A DNA stretch of 42,110 nt, taken from NCBI GenBank assembly GCA_009782175.1, contig WRKR01000026.1:1-42110 (forward strand). The letters run 5' to 3'. The notes under the pieces were generated by a model. The model was given only the letters and a program-made list of their open reading frames with translations, was not told the origin of the DNA and made no database searches. Of the stretch, positions 15,501-22,620 are shown in pieces. Position 1 is the first letter of the stretch; each line of letters starts with the position of its first letter. This stretch comes from Cystobacterineae bacterium (GTDB lineage Bacteria > Myxococcota > Myxococcia > Myxococcales > Myxococcaceae). A program made the translations under genes and the position numbers.

Positions 15501-17651
15501 ATGGAAACTTTAGGTTTAGGCTTGTGTCTGCCAGAAGACAAATGTGTCCCCGGCTCCACCGGCGGCTGCGGTGAAGGCATTTGCCTGAGCAGTGGTGACT
15601 GTGTCCCCCCCAATACCTGCACGCTGGCAGGTGGAACAGAGTGTGACGAGGCCGGCCTCAGCTGCAAGGGCGCGTCGGGCTTGCCCGAAGGCATAGGCCT
15701 GTGCTTAGCGGAGAATGCCTGCATACCGGCAGCAGGGGATGCGTGGTGCGCAGGCAGCAACATATGCTGGGACAGCGGAGCAGCCCTCGGCTCCTGCGTG
15801 CCCAACAACACCTGCGAGTTGGACAATGACCTGTGCGGCGGCGGGCTGGTCTGCAAACCGGCACCGGGCCTGCCTGAAGGCGCGGGCCTGTGCCTGGGCA
15901 TAGATGACTGCTACCTTGAAATGGGAGGCGGATGCCTTGAGGGTTTTGAGTGCAAGCCTATATACCCAGGCCTGGAAAATGGTTTGTGCATGGAGGCAAA
16001 CAAGTGCAGCCCATTGTCAGGCGGCGGATGTGGCGACGGAATGTGCTGGAACACCGGCGACTGCGTACCGTCAAATGCCTGCACGCTGGACGGGACAGAA
16101 TGCAGCGCAGCAGGTTTTGAGTGCAAGGCAGTGACGGGGCTGGGGCTTCCGGCAAACATAGGGCTATGCCTTGGGGTAGACGAGTGCGTTGTTGGAGCGG
16201 GCGGTGCGTGTGGAGCTGGGCTCGCGTGCAAACCCTCCAGCATAGAAGGTGGGCCGGGGTTGTGCCTGGCTCCAGAGGCGTGTGTCCCCGGAGCGAGTGG
16301 GGGTTGTGAAGAGGGCTATAGCTGCTCTCCCCCGGAGAGCGGTGAAATAGGCACCTGCATCATCCCTGACATTGCAGTGGAGACGGGGCTGACGCAAACC
16401 ACGCTGCCTTTGGCTTGGACAGACGGCCATGTGGTGATTGGAAGCTCTGACGGCTCCAACAATGGCTCTGTACATTTCTATGACACCCGCCAGGGCACAC
16501 TGTCCAGCTCCGAAAACCTGGGGCCGCTAACAGGCCTTTCCAGCTTGGGCGACAGCGGACGCGTGGCCATCACCACCCTTGAGCGGATTTCCGTGCTGAA
16601 TTCCAATGCTCAGTTTGTGGATATAACCCACGCCACGGATTGCCGGAGCGCTCAAGGCAACATCCACGAGTCCACGCGTTTCCGCTATGGACTCAGCTTG
16701 CTTTCCGTGGGCAATAACGATGGTAGCGGCAATTGGCGCTTTGCGGTGCCCGGCAATGCCAACTCGGGCAACAACCATCAGCTGGTGGCCTATCTCCCCC
16801 CGGGCAGCAGCGGGAGCGAAGGCGGCCATTGCTGGACATATAATTGGTCCTTAATAAATCCGGCCGCTCCCTTGGCGGTGCAATCCAACGCAGAAGTGCT
16901 GCTGATGCGCAAGGACCCTGTCACCAACAACCAAAATTATGTGTATAGGCTTGCATGGGACAACAGCACTTCCACCTGGTCATCTCTGGGCAGCTATCAG
17001 AGTTTTGAGCCGGCTTTCCTCACCTCAGTAGGCGTTGCGGCCAGCGACAACCGCTATTGGGTATCTGCCCAGCACAGCGCGGGTGCAACCTTGGCACATG
17101 ACGGCTACCATGGATTTCTGCTCTCCATCACCGACATCGGCGCCGTGGCTTTGGATGCAAATGACAGCGCCTATGTCGTCGTGAAGAGCGCGTTGGAGGC
17201 GCTCAACTATAACTATGAGTTCCGTCGCTATAGCTCCACCATGGAGTCTTATGAAGAGCCCGACAGAAGCACCTCGCTGCTCCAAAACTCTGTTCCACCC
17301 GTCGGCAGCCCCATTTTGGGCGAGCCCACTTCCGGCAACCCCGCTGACGCTGAAGTCTATCTCGTGATGACTGACGGAACCCTTCATGCTTTTAACGCTG
17401 GAAATTTGAGTTTGAAGTGGACCAAGCAACTGCAAAGAAGCAATGGCCAGCCCTTAAGCATTTCTCCCACGGCACAGCCCCTGCTGCAGGGCAACCGCCT
17501 ATGGATAATAGGGACGCAGGGAGAGTTGCGGGGCATAACCGTGGACAGCAACGGCCTGAGAAAAAACGCCCCGTGGCCCAAAATGCACAGGGACAACTGC
17601 AACTCGGGCAGCCAGCTTTCCACCCCCACCACCCTGCCCAGCTGCTTCTAG
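12534..17651 (+). CDS. Giant Cys-rich repeat lipoprotein with propeller-like head (family member 2)
   Basis: 1705 residues. The GTG start is chosen because aaaggag lies 7 nt upstream. Signal peptide with lipobox VLWG-C32. Residues about 40-330 carry shorter Cys-rich units (C-x2-GEADACPEGQTC type). Residues 332-1028 are twelve 57-61-residue units with the pattern CELENDTCGVGLECKPAT, then GAGLCLAEDKCIP, then GGCGTGTCWSTGDCVPTNT (8 Cys per unit). Three more diverged units follow. From about 1280 comes the shared head: PLAWTDGHVVIGSS, LGDSGRVAIT, WRFAVPGN, SPILGEPTSGN, YLVMTDGTLHAFNA, QPLLQGNRLWIIG, then WPKMHRDNCN and terminal LPSCF. Probably a disulfide-rigid stalk holding a surface binding head. 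The TAG stop is formed by the end of a MITE-like element. Partner unknown. Confidence 0.85.
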   Translation: MSTRGISAIHLTTSKGLAQGLTLVTAVVLWGCGVGGITVESCTLGEDGECPQGHICRATTTTPPGQGICMPGERPPIGSCTPGEADACPEGQTCRDTADTPAGQGTCLPSERCMLDGSWACQADEICLDTHNTPAGEGTCFPQGTCTLSSGTECAQGEQCKEAVGLPPGLGTCMPQSCIPGDDQSCPGNWICWKPEHAEEGSCVPPNHCEGLGTSCGEGVGLECKPGLGLPEGSGLCLPEEECIVGSAGGCGGNQACKPSNLPNGSGLCLELNACVLGAEGGCAANLECKPADEGAEIGLCMEADKCIPGVSGGCGTGTCWSSGDCVPENTCELANDTCGVGLECKPSTGVMDTLGLGLCLAPDKCVPGALGGCGTDESCWSTGDCVPTDTCELANDTCGTGLECKPATDLPQGAGLCMAPDKCIPEALGGCGAEETCWSTGDCVPENTCELANDTCGVGLACKPTTGAMDTLGLGLCLAPDKCVPGALGGCGTDESCWSSGDCVPTDTCELANDTCGTGLECKPATGLPEGAGLCLAEDKCIPEAVGGCGTGTCWSTGDCVPTNTCALENDTCGVGLECKPATDLPEGAGLCLAEDKCIPEAVGGCGTGTCWSTGDCVPTNTCELDNDTCGVDLECKPATGLPGGAGLCLAEDKCIPEAAGGCGTGTCWSTGDCVPTNTCELENDTCGVGLECKPATDLPEGAGLCLAEDKCIPEAVGGCGTGTCWSTGDCVPTNTCELENDTCGVDLECKPATGLPGGAGLCLAEDKCIPEAAGGCGTGTCWSTGDCVPTNTCELENDTCGVGLECKPATDLPEGAGLCLAEDKCIPEAVGGCGTGTCWSTGDCVPTNTCENIGEACGEGENLECKPATGLPGGAGLCLAEDKCIPEAAGGCGTGTCWSSGDCVPTNTCELENDTCGVGLECKPATDLPEGAGLCLAEDKCIPGAGGGCGTGTCWSSGDCVPTNTCENIGEACGEGENLECKPATGLMETLGLGLCLPEDKCVPGSTGGCGEGICLSSGDCVPPNTCTLAGGTECDEAGLSCKGASGLPEGIGLCLAENACIPAAGDAWCAGSNICWDSGAALGSCVPNNTCELDNDLCGGGLVCKPAPGLPEGAGLCLGIDDCYLEMGGGCLEGFECKPIYPGLENGLCMEANKCSPLSGGGCGDGMCWNTGDCVPSNACTLDGTECSAAGFECKAVTGLGLPANIGLCLGVDECVVGAGGACGAGLACKPSSIEGGPGLCLAPEACVPGASGGCEEGYSCSPPESGEIGTCIIPDIAVETGLTQTTLPLAWTDGHVVIGSSDGSNNGSVHFYDTRQGTLSSSENLGPLTGLSSLGDSGRVAITTLERISVLNSNAQFVDITHATDCRSAQGNIHESTRFRYGLSLLSVGNNDGSGNWRFAVPGNANSGNNHQLVAYLPPGSSGSEGGHCWTYNWSLINPAAPLAVQSNAEVLLMRKDPVTNNQNYVYRLAWDNSTSTWSSLGSYQSFEPAFLTSVGVAASDNRYWVSAQHSAGATLAHDGYHGFLLSITDIGAVALDANDSAYVVVKSALEALNYNYEFRRYSSTMESYEEPDRSTSLLQNSVPPVGSPILGEPTSGNPADAEVYLVMTDGTLHAFNAGNLSLKWTKQLQRSNGQPLSISPTAQPLLQGNRLWIIGTQGELRGITVDSNGLRKNAPWPKMHRDNCNSGSQLSTPTTLPSCF
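13527..15617 (+). repeat. Twelve tandem units of about 171 bp coding the Cys-rich stalk
   Basis: Units are 57-61 codons long. Units 5, 7, 9 and 11 carry TDLPEGAGLCL and units 6, 8 and 10 carry TGLPGGAGLCL, so the array has a 342-bp dimer periodicity laid over the 171-bp unit. Units 7 and 9 are identical in amino-acid sequence, and unit 5 differs from them by one residue. This points to recent unequal recombination in two-unit steps. Confidence 0.92.
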
Positions 17652-17889
17652 ACCGCTTTCACTTTGACATGATCTCTTCGTGAGACTCGCTTCGCTCGTC
17701 TATTCCGCTCCAGGAATCATTTGAGAAAGCATGCTTTCTCAAATGATTCCCTCCGCTCCATTGGGCTCCGGTTTCACTCAGGTCATGCACTTAAGTGCAC
17801 TCCCATCGTGAAATCCTCGCCCGCCTCGACCTCATGTCAAATTGAAACCGGTCTGGATAATCAAATAACTTTAACCTGGAACCGGTCTA
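17648..17889. mobile_element. MITE-like element, right copy, overlapping the stop of the giant lipoprotein gene
   Basis: Begins CTAGACCG, where the TAG is the stop codon of the preceding gene, and ends CCGGTCTAA. The 23-bp inverted arms at 17650-17672 and 17832-17854 differ at two positions. It shares the palindrome tgcacttaagtgca (17786-17799) with the left copy, in inverted orientation. Relative to the left copy it holds about 80 extra bp containing gcttcgctcg-type repeats and a 38-bp palindrome. No coding capacity. Confidence 0.8.
17713..17750. repeat. Perfect 38-bp palindrome
   Basis: Left half ggaatcatttgagaaagca, right half its exact reverse complement, centred on gcatgc. It lies inside the right MITE-like copy and is absent from the left one, so it is probably a nested insertion. 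The ccgctcca direct repeat on either side (17705-17712 and 17752-17759) could be a duplicated target. Confidence 0.9.
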
Positions 17890-18220
17890 ATGTGTTGGGC
17901 TGTGTCCCCACAAGCCGCCTCCCCCTGCCTGAGGGAGGCGGTTTTTTTATGCCTTTTAAGGCCTATACACCTAAGGCATAGATACCTAAGCCCTAGGCAG
18001 CGAAGCCCCAGGGAAAAAGGAGCTCTACGCGGAGCTGTATACAAAACTCCCTAAGAGAATGCGGGCTACCTATATGGATGCCAGGGCAGCCCTAAAAAAA
18101 TTTCCAATGAATTTTAATTGGATAGCTATACCCCCCTTCAGAAGTGCTGCGCCTACATTGTGTGGAGGTTAAAAAAAAGACAGAGCGTTAAGGGCCGGAG
18201 ACATAGGAGAATTTGAATAT
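17890..18220. other. Intergenic region before lipoprotein member 3
   Basis: After the terminator the stretch carries a near-repeat (tacacctaaggcatag, then gatacctaagccctagg; 17965-17998), a small agctc/gagct hairpin near 18020, and AT-rich sequence from 18095. No gene seen; promoter not assigned. Confidence 0.3.
17914..17948 (+). terminator. Rho-independent terminator
   Basis: ccgcctccc and gggaggcgg form a 9-bp GC stem around a short loop (cctgcctga), followed by TTTTTTT. It lies 263 nt after the stop of the giant lipoprotein gene, so the MITE-like element would be transcribed into its 3' UTR. Confidence 0.85.
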
Positions 18221-21200
18221 ATGCAGAATGAAGTTTTTTTGAGAGCAAAGGTGTGGCTAAGCAAAGCAGGCCATGCCAAGCACTCTATAGGTTTAAAAAA
18301 GGAATGGAACAAAAGCGTTTCCGTTATGGGCCTTGGCCTGTTTGCCGCTGCCTTATGGGGTTGCGGCAACACAGGAGGGATTACCATAGACAGTTGTACA
18401 CTGGGAGCGGAGGGGGCCTGTGCACCAGGCCATATATGCCAGGCCACCACGGGTATGCCCGCCGGACAAGGGATATGCGTGCCCAAAGGCAGGTGCACCC
18501 TGGACGGGGCCTGGGCCTGTGAGCAGGGAGAAATATGCTGGGATACGGCAGACACGCCTGAAGGCATGGGTACCTGCATGCCCGAAAATACCTGCACCCT
18601 GGATAACCCCCAGGAGTGCGCTGAGGGAGAAATATGCTTAAATACCCCACACACCCCCGAAGGGCTCGGCACCTGCACGCCTGCAGGCCTCTGCACCCTG
18701 CCCGAGGGCAAAGAGTGCGCTGAGGGACAAAGTTGTTTTAATACTACACACACACCTGAAGGCATGGGCACCTGCCTCCCCAAGGACACCTGCACCCTGG
18801 ACAACCCCCAAGAGTGCGCTGAGGGACAAACATGCTTAAATACCACACACACCCCCGAAGGGCTCGGCACCTGCGCACCTGCAGGCAGCTGTACCTTGCC
18901 TGAGGGCGAAGAGTGCGCACAGGGAGAAATATGTTTTGATACGGCGGACATGCCTGAAGGCATGGGTACCTGCATGCCCGGAAATACCTGCACACTGAAC
19001 AACCCCCAGGAGTGCACCGAGGGAGAAATATGCTTAAATACCACACACACGCCCGAAGGCATGGGCACCTGCGCCCCCGAAGGCAGCTGTACCTTGCCTG
19101 AAGGCGAGGAGTGCGCTGAGGGCCACAGCTGTTTTGATACAGCGCATATGCCTGAAGGCATGGGCACTTGCGCCCCCGAAGGCAGCTGCACCTTGCCTGA
19201 GGGCGAGGAGTGCGCTGAGGGCCACAGCTGTTTTGATACAGCCTATACGCCTGAAGGCATGGGCACCTGCGCCCCTGAAGGCAGCTGTACCTTGCCTGAG
19301 GGCGAGGAGTGCGCCGAGGGCCACATTTGTTTGGACACAGCGCACACGCCGGATGGCCTGGGCAGCTGCGCGCCTGAGGGCGGTTGTATATTGGGGCAAC
19401 CCGAGGCGTGTTTAGAGGGGTGGGAGTGTTGGCACCCAGGGGACACCCCGGCATGGCAAGGGATATGTACGCCCCAGGGTGGAAGGCTCCTCCAGTGGAG
19501 GCTTGTGCAAGGCGGCGTGGAAATAGTGCCCTTGAGGGACATAGGCGAGTTGGCAGACAACCCGGGTGCGGGGTGGTTGGGAGCGGCGGCAGGCGAGTTG
19601 GAGCTGTTGAGTGAAGGCCCCGGCAGTGGCACAGGCCTTCAAGTATATGTGGGGAGTGAGGCGGCAAGCTGCACGGCAACGCAGCAAGGCAGCATAGAGC
19701 GCTATAGGTGGAATTGCAGCCTGGGGGCAGGTTTTATTGGTCCGGGGCCGACGCTGGTGGTGCAGGCGCAACTGGGCAGTGGTGCGCTGCAGGAGAAAAC
19801 ATACCAAGCGGCGCCACATGCACCCGAGTTGGTGTTGAGTGTGGTGGGCGGCGGGCCCAACGGGAGCGGATTGCTGGGCAGCACGGTGACGGTGTGCGTT
19901 GAGGCCGAAGCCAGAGGAAGCGCTGCCGTAGACTCGCTGTCCGTTGGCCCCCTTTCCGTGAGCATTGGCAGCAACACCTTGGCCTGGGCATGGGAAGTGC
20001 TGGAGGAAAACACGCTGACACGGCAATGCTGGAGAGCTCCCTTGCCACAGGAGACGGAGCTGGGCACATTGACGGTGAGCGCCAACGTTGTGGTAACGGA
20101 CACAGCACGCAACACCGCTTCCAGCGAGCAGACAGCACAGCTGGTGCTGACACGCGTTATGCTCCATGCCTCAACGGGCATTTCCGGAGCTGTTATGCCT
20201 TTGGCTTGGACAGACAAATATGTGGTGGTGGGCAGCTCCACCCAAAGCCAGGGGCAGGTGTATTTTTTTGACAGTGAGGAAAGCAGGCTGGAGAACGAGA
20301 ACCCTCCAGAGGTGGGGCCCTTAACAGGGCTTGCAAGCTTGGGCAACAGTGGGCGCGTAGCCATCAGCACAGCTGGGGATATGGCGCGCACCTCGCTGGT
20401 GGACTCCAGCGGCAACTTTGTTTATGGAGCCGGCATGGACTGCAGGAGAGGCTCTGGCGCCAGTGGCGGCATGGGTGAAAATGTGAGCTTCCCCCATGGG
20501 CTGACTTTGCTTTCTATAGGCAATATAGAGGATGGCAGCGGAAACTGGCGTTTTGCGGTGCCCGTTAATACGCCCTCTCAAGGAAGCATTTTGGCCTATA
20601 CTCCCCATGGAGGAAGCGTTGCCAACAATTGCCACCCAAGCGGCCCCCTCTCCAGCACGGTTATTGCTCACTTTGTGGGGATGGACAACGCTTTAGAGGT
20701 GATGACGGTGAGCGGAACGGACCCCATTGCTGTACGGCGCTGGGCATATAACCCTGCAACCTCCCTGTGGGCAGACACACTCGAGTCTACAGGCGGCATT
20801 GCAAGCCCCATTTATAACACCATTGGACTTGCAGCGAGTTTTGCCTCGGGAACCTATCATTTTTGGTTGACGGCTGCATGGGCGAATAATGACAGGTCCG
20901 GGTTTGACGTCATGCGCGGCAGAATGGAAGACGGCACCACCGCCTTTGTCGCCACACTGGAGTCCACCGGCGCCGTGGCTTTGGATGAAAGTGGCCGCGC
21001 CTATGTCGTGGTGCAACCCAGAGACAGTGCTCTACACGAGCTTCACCGCTATGCCCCCTATGCCAGCGGCACAGCAGCGCCTCTGACAAGCGTGGCGCTG
21101 CCTCAGACAAGCGCCGCCACACCCGTCGGCAGCCCCATTTTGGGCGAGCCCCTCTCAGGCAACCTCGCTGATGCGGAGCTTTATGTCGTCACGACGGATG

Positions 21201-21475
21201 GCACTGTTTATGCTTTCAACGCCGACACTTTTGCGCACCTATGGACGCAGCCCCTGCTCACCGCAAGCGGCCAGCCCATTGCCGTCGCCTCCACAGCACA
21301 GCCCGTGCTGAAGGGCAACCAACTGTGGGTTATGAGCGAAGGCGGAGAGTTATATTCCGTGCTTGTGAGCAGCAACGGCCTAAGCCGCCTAGCGCAGTGG
21401 CCCACCATGCACAGGGACAATTGCAACTCCAGCAGCCGCTATTCCACCTTCGGCAGGCTGCCCAGCTGCTTCTAA
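18221..21475 (+). CDS. Cys-rich repeat lipoprotein with Ig-like and propeller-like parts (family member 3)
   Basis: 1084 residues from ATG with aggaga 10 nt upstream. A long, basic n-region leads to the lipobox AALWG-C48; an internal ATG at 18326 would leave only a 12-residue leader. The first mature residues (GNTGGITIDSCTLG) closely resemble member 2 (GVGGITVESCTLG), so these two are close duplicates. Residues 59-421 are eleven 33-residue units (CTLPEGEECAEGHSCFDT, then PEGMGTCAPEGS; 4 Cys each). Residues about 425-645 look like two Ig-like strands-rich segments (TVCVEAEAR, VVVTDTARNTASSEQ). The shared head follows, with SLGNSGRVAIS, WRFAVPVN, SPILGEPLSGN, YVVTTDGTVYAFNADT, WPTMHRDNCN and terminal LPSCF. 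Followed by a strong terminator. Confidence 0.85.
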   Translation: MQNEVFLRAKVWLSKAGHAKHSIGLKKEWNKSVSVMGLGLFAAALWGCGNTGGITIDSCTLGAEGACAPGHICQATTGMPAGQGICVPKGRCTLDGAWACEQGEICWDTADTPEGMGTCMPENTCTLDNPQECAEGEICLNTPHTPEGLGTCTPAGLCTLPEGKECAEGQSCFNTTHTPEGMGTCLPKDTCTLDNPQECAEGQTCLNTTHTPEGLGTCAPAGSCTLPEGEECAQGEICFDTADMPEGMGTCMPGNTCTLNNPQECTEGEICLNTTHTPEGMGTCAPEGSCTLPEGEECAEGHSCFDTAHMPEGMGTCAPEGSCTLPEGEECAEGHSCFDTAYTPEGMGTCAPEGSCTLPEGEECAEGHICLDTAHTPDGLGSCAPEGGCILGQPEACLEGWECWHPGDTPAWQGICTPQGGRLLQWRLVQGGVEIVPLRDIGELADNPGAGWLGAAAGELELLSEGPGSGTGLQVYVGSEAASCTATQQGSIERYRWNCSLGAGFIGPGPTLVVQAQLGSGALQEKTYQAAPHAPELVLSVVGGGPNGSGLLGSTVTVCVEAEARGSAAVDSLSVGPLSVSIGSNTLAWAWEVLEENTLTRQCWRAPLPQETELGTLTVSANVVVTDTARNTASSEQTAQLVLTRVMLHASTGISGAVMPLAWTDKYVVVGSSTQSQGQVYFFDSEESRLENENPPEVGPLTGLASLGNSGRVAISTAGDMARTSLVDSSGNFVYGAGMDCRRGSGASGGMGENVSFPHGLTLLSIGNIEDGSGNWRFAVPVNTPSQGSILAYTPHGGSVANNCHPSGPLSSTVIAHFVGMDNALEVMTVSGTDPIAVRRWAYNPATSLWADTLESTGGIASPIYNTIGLAASFASGTYHFWLTAAWANNDRSGFDVMRGRMEDGTTAFVATLESTGAVALDESGRAYVVVQPRDSALHELHRYAPYASGTAAPLTSVALPQTSAATPVGSPILGEPLSGNLADAELYVVTTDGTVYAFNADTFAHLWTQPLLTASGQPIAVASTAQPVLKGNQLWVMSEGGELYSVLVSSNGLSRLAQWPTMHRDNCNSSSRYSTFGRLPSCF
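18395..19483 (+). repeat. Eleven 99-bp tandem units in lipoprotein member 3
   Basis: 33-codon units, each with four cysteines. Two flavours occur, CTLDNPQEC and CTLPEGEEC; the later copies (about 19088-19384) are three successive CTLPEGEECAEGH units that are almost identical, marking the most recent duplications. Confidence 0.9.
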
Positions 21476-21483
21476 GCAAGCCA

Positions 21484-21518
21484 GACCGCCACCTCCAGGA
21501 GGTGGCGGTTTTTTTTTA
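21484..21518 (+). terminator. Rho-independent terminator after lipoprotein member 3
   Basis: accgccacctcc and ggaggtggcggt form a perfect 12-bp stem with a two-base loop region (ag), followed by a run of T. It begins 8 nt after the stop codon. Confidence 0.92.
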
Positions 21519-21818
21519 AAATGCTTTTGCTGTGTGGCACCCCCACCCCCTCAAAGTTGAACCCGGCGAGCGCCACATGTAGAGGGTGTATATACGTGTT
21601 GTTTTGAGACAGCGTCTCCTTTTAGGACTGTGTCTGATATTGTATACATGCCCTTAACCCAAAGTATTCTTTTTGAAAGCCTGTGGCATAAAATTTGCGG
21701 GCATAGACTTTAGGGTGAGTTAGGACGTTGTTTTGGACGTTGTTTGGTTAAGTTATTCCAGGGTGCAGCACAAACTGAAATTCCGGGGTACCGTTTTTCA
21801 AAGCCGAGAGGAGGGGCT
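21519..21818. other. Intergenic region, no clear gene
   Basis: Contains a gagacagcgtctc palindrome (about 21606-21618) and AT-rich sequence before the next gene (ttgaaagcc..cataaaattt around 21673-21697), a possible promoter that does not meet standard spacing. Confidence 0.3.
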
Positions 21819-22517
21819 GTGAAGTGTTCAGGCCTGAAAGTACCTCCGCTGCTTGCGGGGAAAGAGGCAGAGGGCTCTTTGCCAGGCAATGTTTTTGCGG
21901 AGGCTTCTGCCGAAGCTGTATTGGCCAGTGGTGAGGCAATAACAGAGGCCTGTGTGGCCGGTGAGGAGCAGGGCCAAGCGCCTGCTCCAGCGGGCAAGCC
22001 GCCTCTGAGAGAAAGCCTCAACCGCTTGGATACGCAGCTGTGTTTTGCCATGGCACGGGAAGACTTGGCCTTGGAAGCCCAGCTTCTGCAGCAGCGCCGG
22101 GAGATGGTGACGGAGGAGGAAGAAATGGAAGCCAACGCCCCGGACAAGCTGTTGCCTACGCCGGCTTTGCAAAGCAAAAAATATACGGTGGAGTTGGAAA
22201 TGGCCAGGGCCCAGCTGCAGCCCCAGGCCCAGCCCAGCACCCCCCCCATGGAGTTGTGGGAGGCCCTGGAAAGAGAGCTCAACCGCCGCATTCCCGGCCG
22301 ACGTGCACAAAAATCCAAAGAGGAAGCCTTCCTGAGGGCACTTTCCAACAGCGAGTTCCTCGAGGCCTACCGCTTGAGGGCCCAACACCTCTATGCACAA
22401 GCCCATGCCCCTGAAACCCCTTATGAGGACTTGCTCTCCTCCTGGGAAAAATGGCACACCTGCTCCAAAGAGGCCCACACCCGCTTCGGCGCCGCCTGGC
22501 TTTGGCAATATATTTAG
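21819..22517 (+). CDS. Hypothetical helical protein
   Basis: 232 residues from the GTG at 21819, chosen because aggagg lies 4-5 nt upstream; a TTG at 21744 in the same frame would add 25 residues but has no binding site. No signal peptide. Residues about 15-75 are Ala/Glu/Pro-rich, about 80-130 strongly helical and acidic (LDTQLCFAMAREDLALEAQL, then EEEEMEA), and the C-terminus has a compact Trp-rich helical part (ELWEALERELNRR, YEDLLSSWEKWHTC, FGAAWLWQYI). I recognise no family. It lies between two lipoprotein genes and converges on the minus-strand one. Confidence 0.6.
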   Translation: MKCSGLKVPPLLAGKEAEGSLPGNVFAEASAEAVLASGEAITEACVAGEEQGQAPAPAGKPPLRESLNRLDTQLCFAMAREDLALEAQLLQQRREMVTEEEEMEANAPDKLLPTPALQSKKYTVELEMARAQLQPQAQPSTPPMELWEALERELNRRIPGRRAQKSKEEAFLRALSNSEFLEAYRLRAQHLYAQAHAPETPYEDLLSSWEKWHTCSKEAHTRFGAAWLWQYI

Positions 22518-22578
22518 CCGGGCGAAGGGTTTTTTGCCCTCCACCCACCTGTCGAAGCGGTTGAACACTTAAGAGCGC

Positions 22579-22614
22579 TTTCCATGGAGCCTCGCACAGC
22601 GAGCCTCCAGTGGA
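22579..22614 (-). terminator. Hairpin after lipoprotein member 4
   Basis: Read on minus, ttccactggaggctcgc pairs with gcgaggctccatggaa (one bulge, one mismatch) just past the stop codon. There is no T-tract, so it may stabilise the message rather than terminate it. Its gcgaggctcc wording recalls the palindromic repeat family seen at 25496-25540. Confidence 0.5.
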
Positions 22615-22620
22615 ACCCCT

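Noticed and set aside
12518-15901. 1127-residue open frame on the minus strand across the giant lipoprotein gene
   Set aside because: It is an antisense shadow: a tandem unit without stops in that frame keeps it open for the whole array. It lacks a signal peptide, has a Ser/Pro/Gln/His-rich composition, and the plus frame has a lipobox, ribosome binding site and paralogues.
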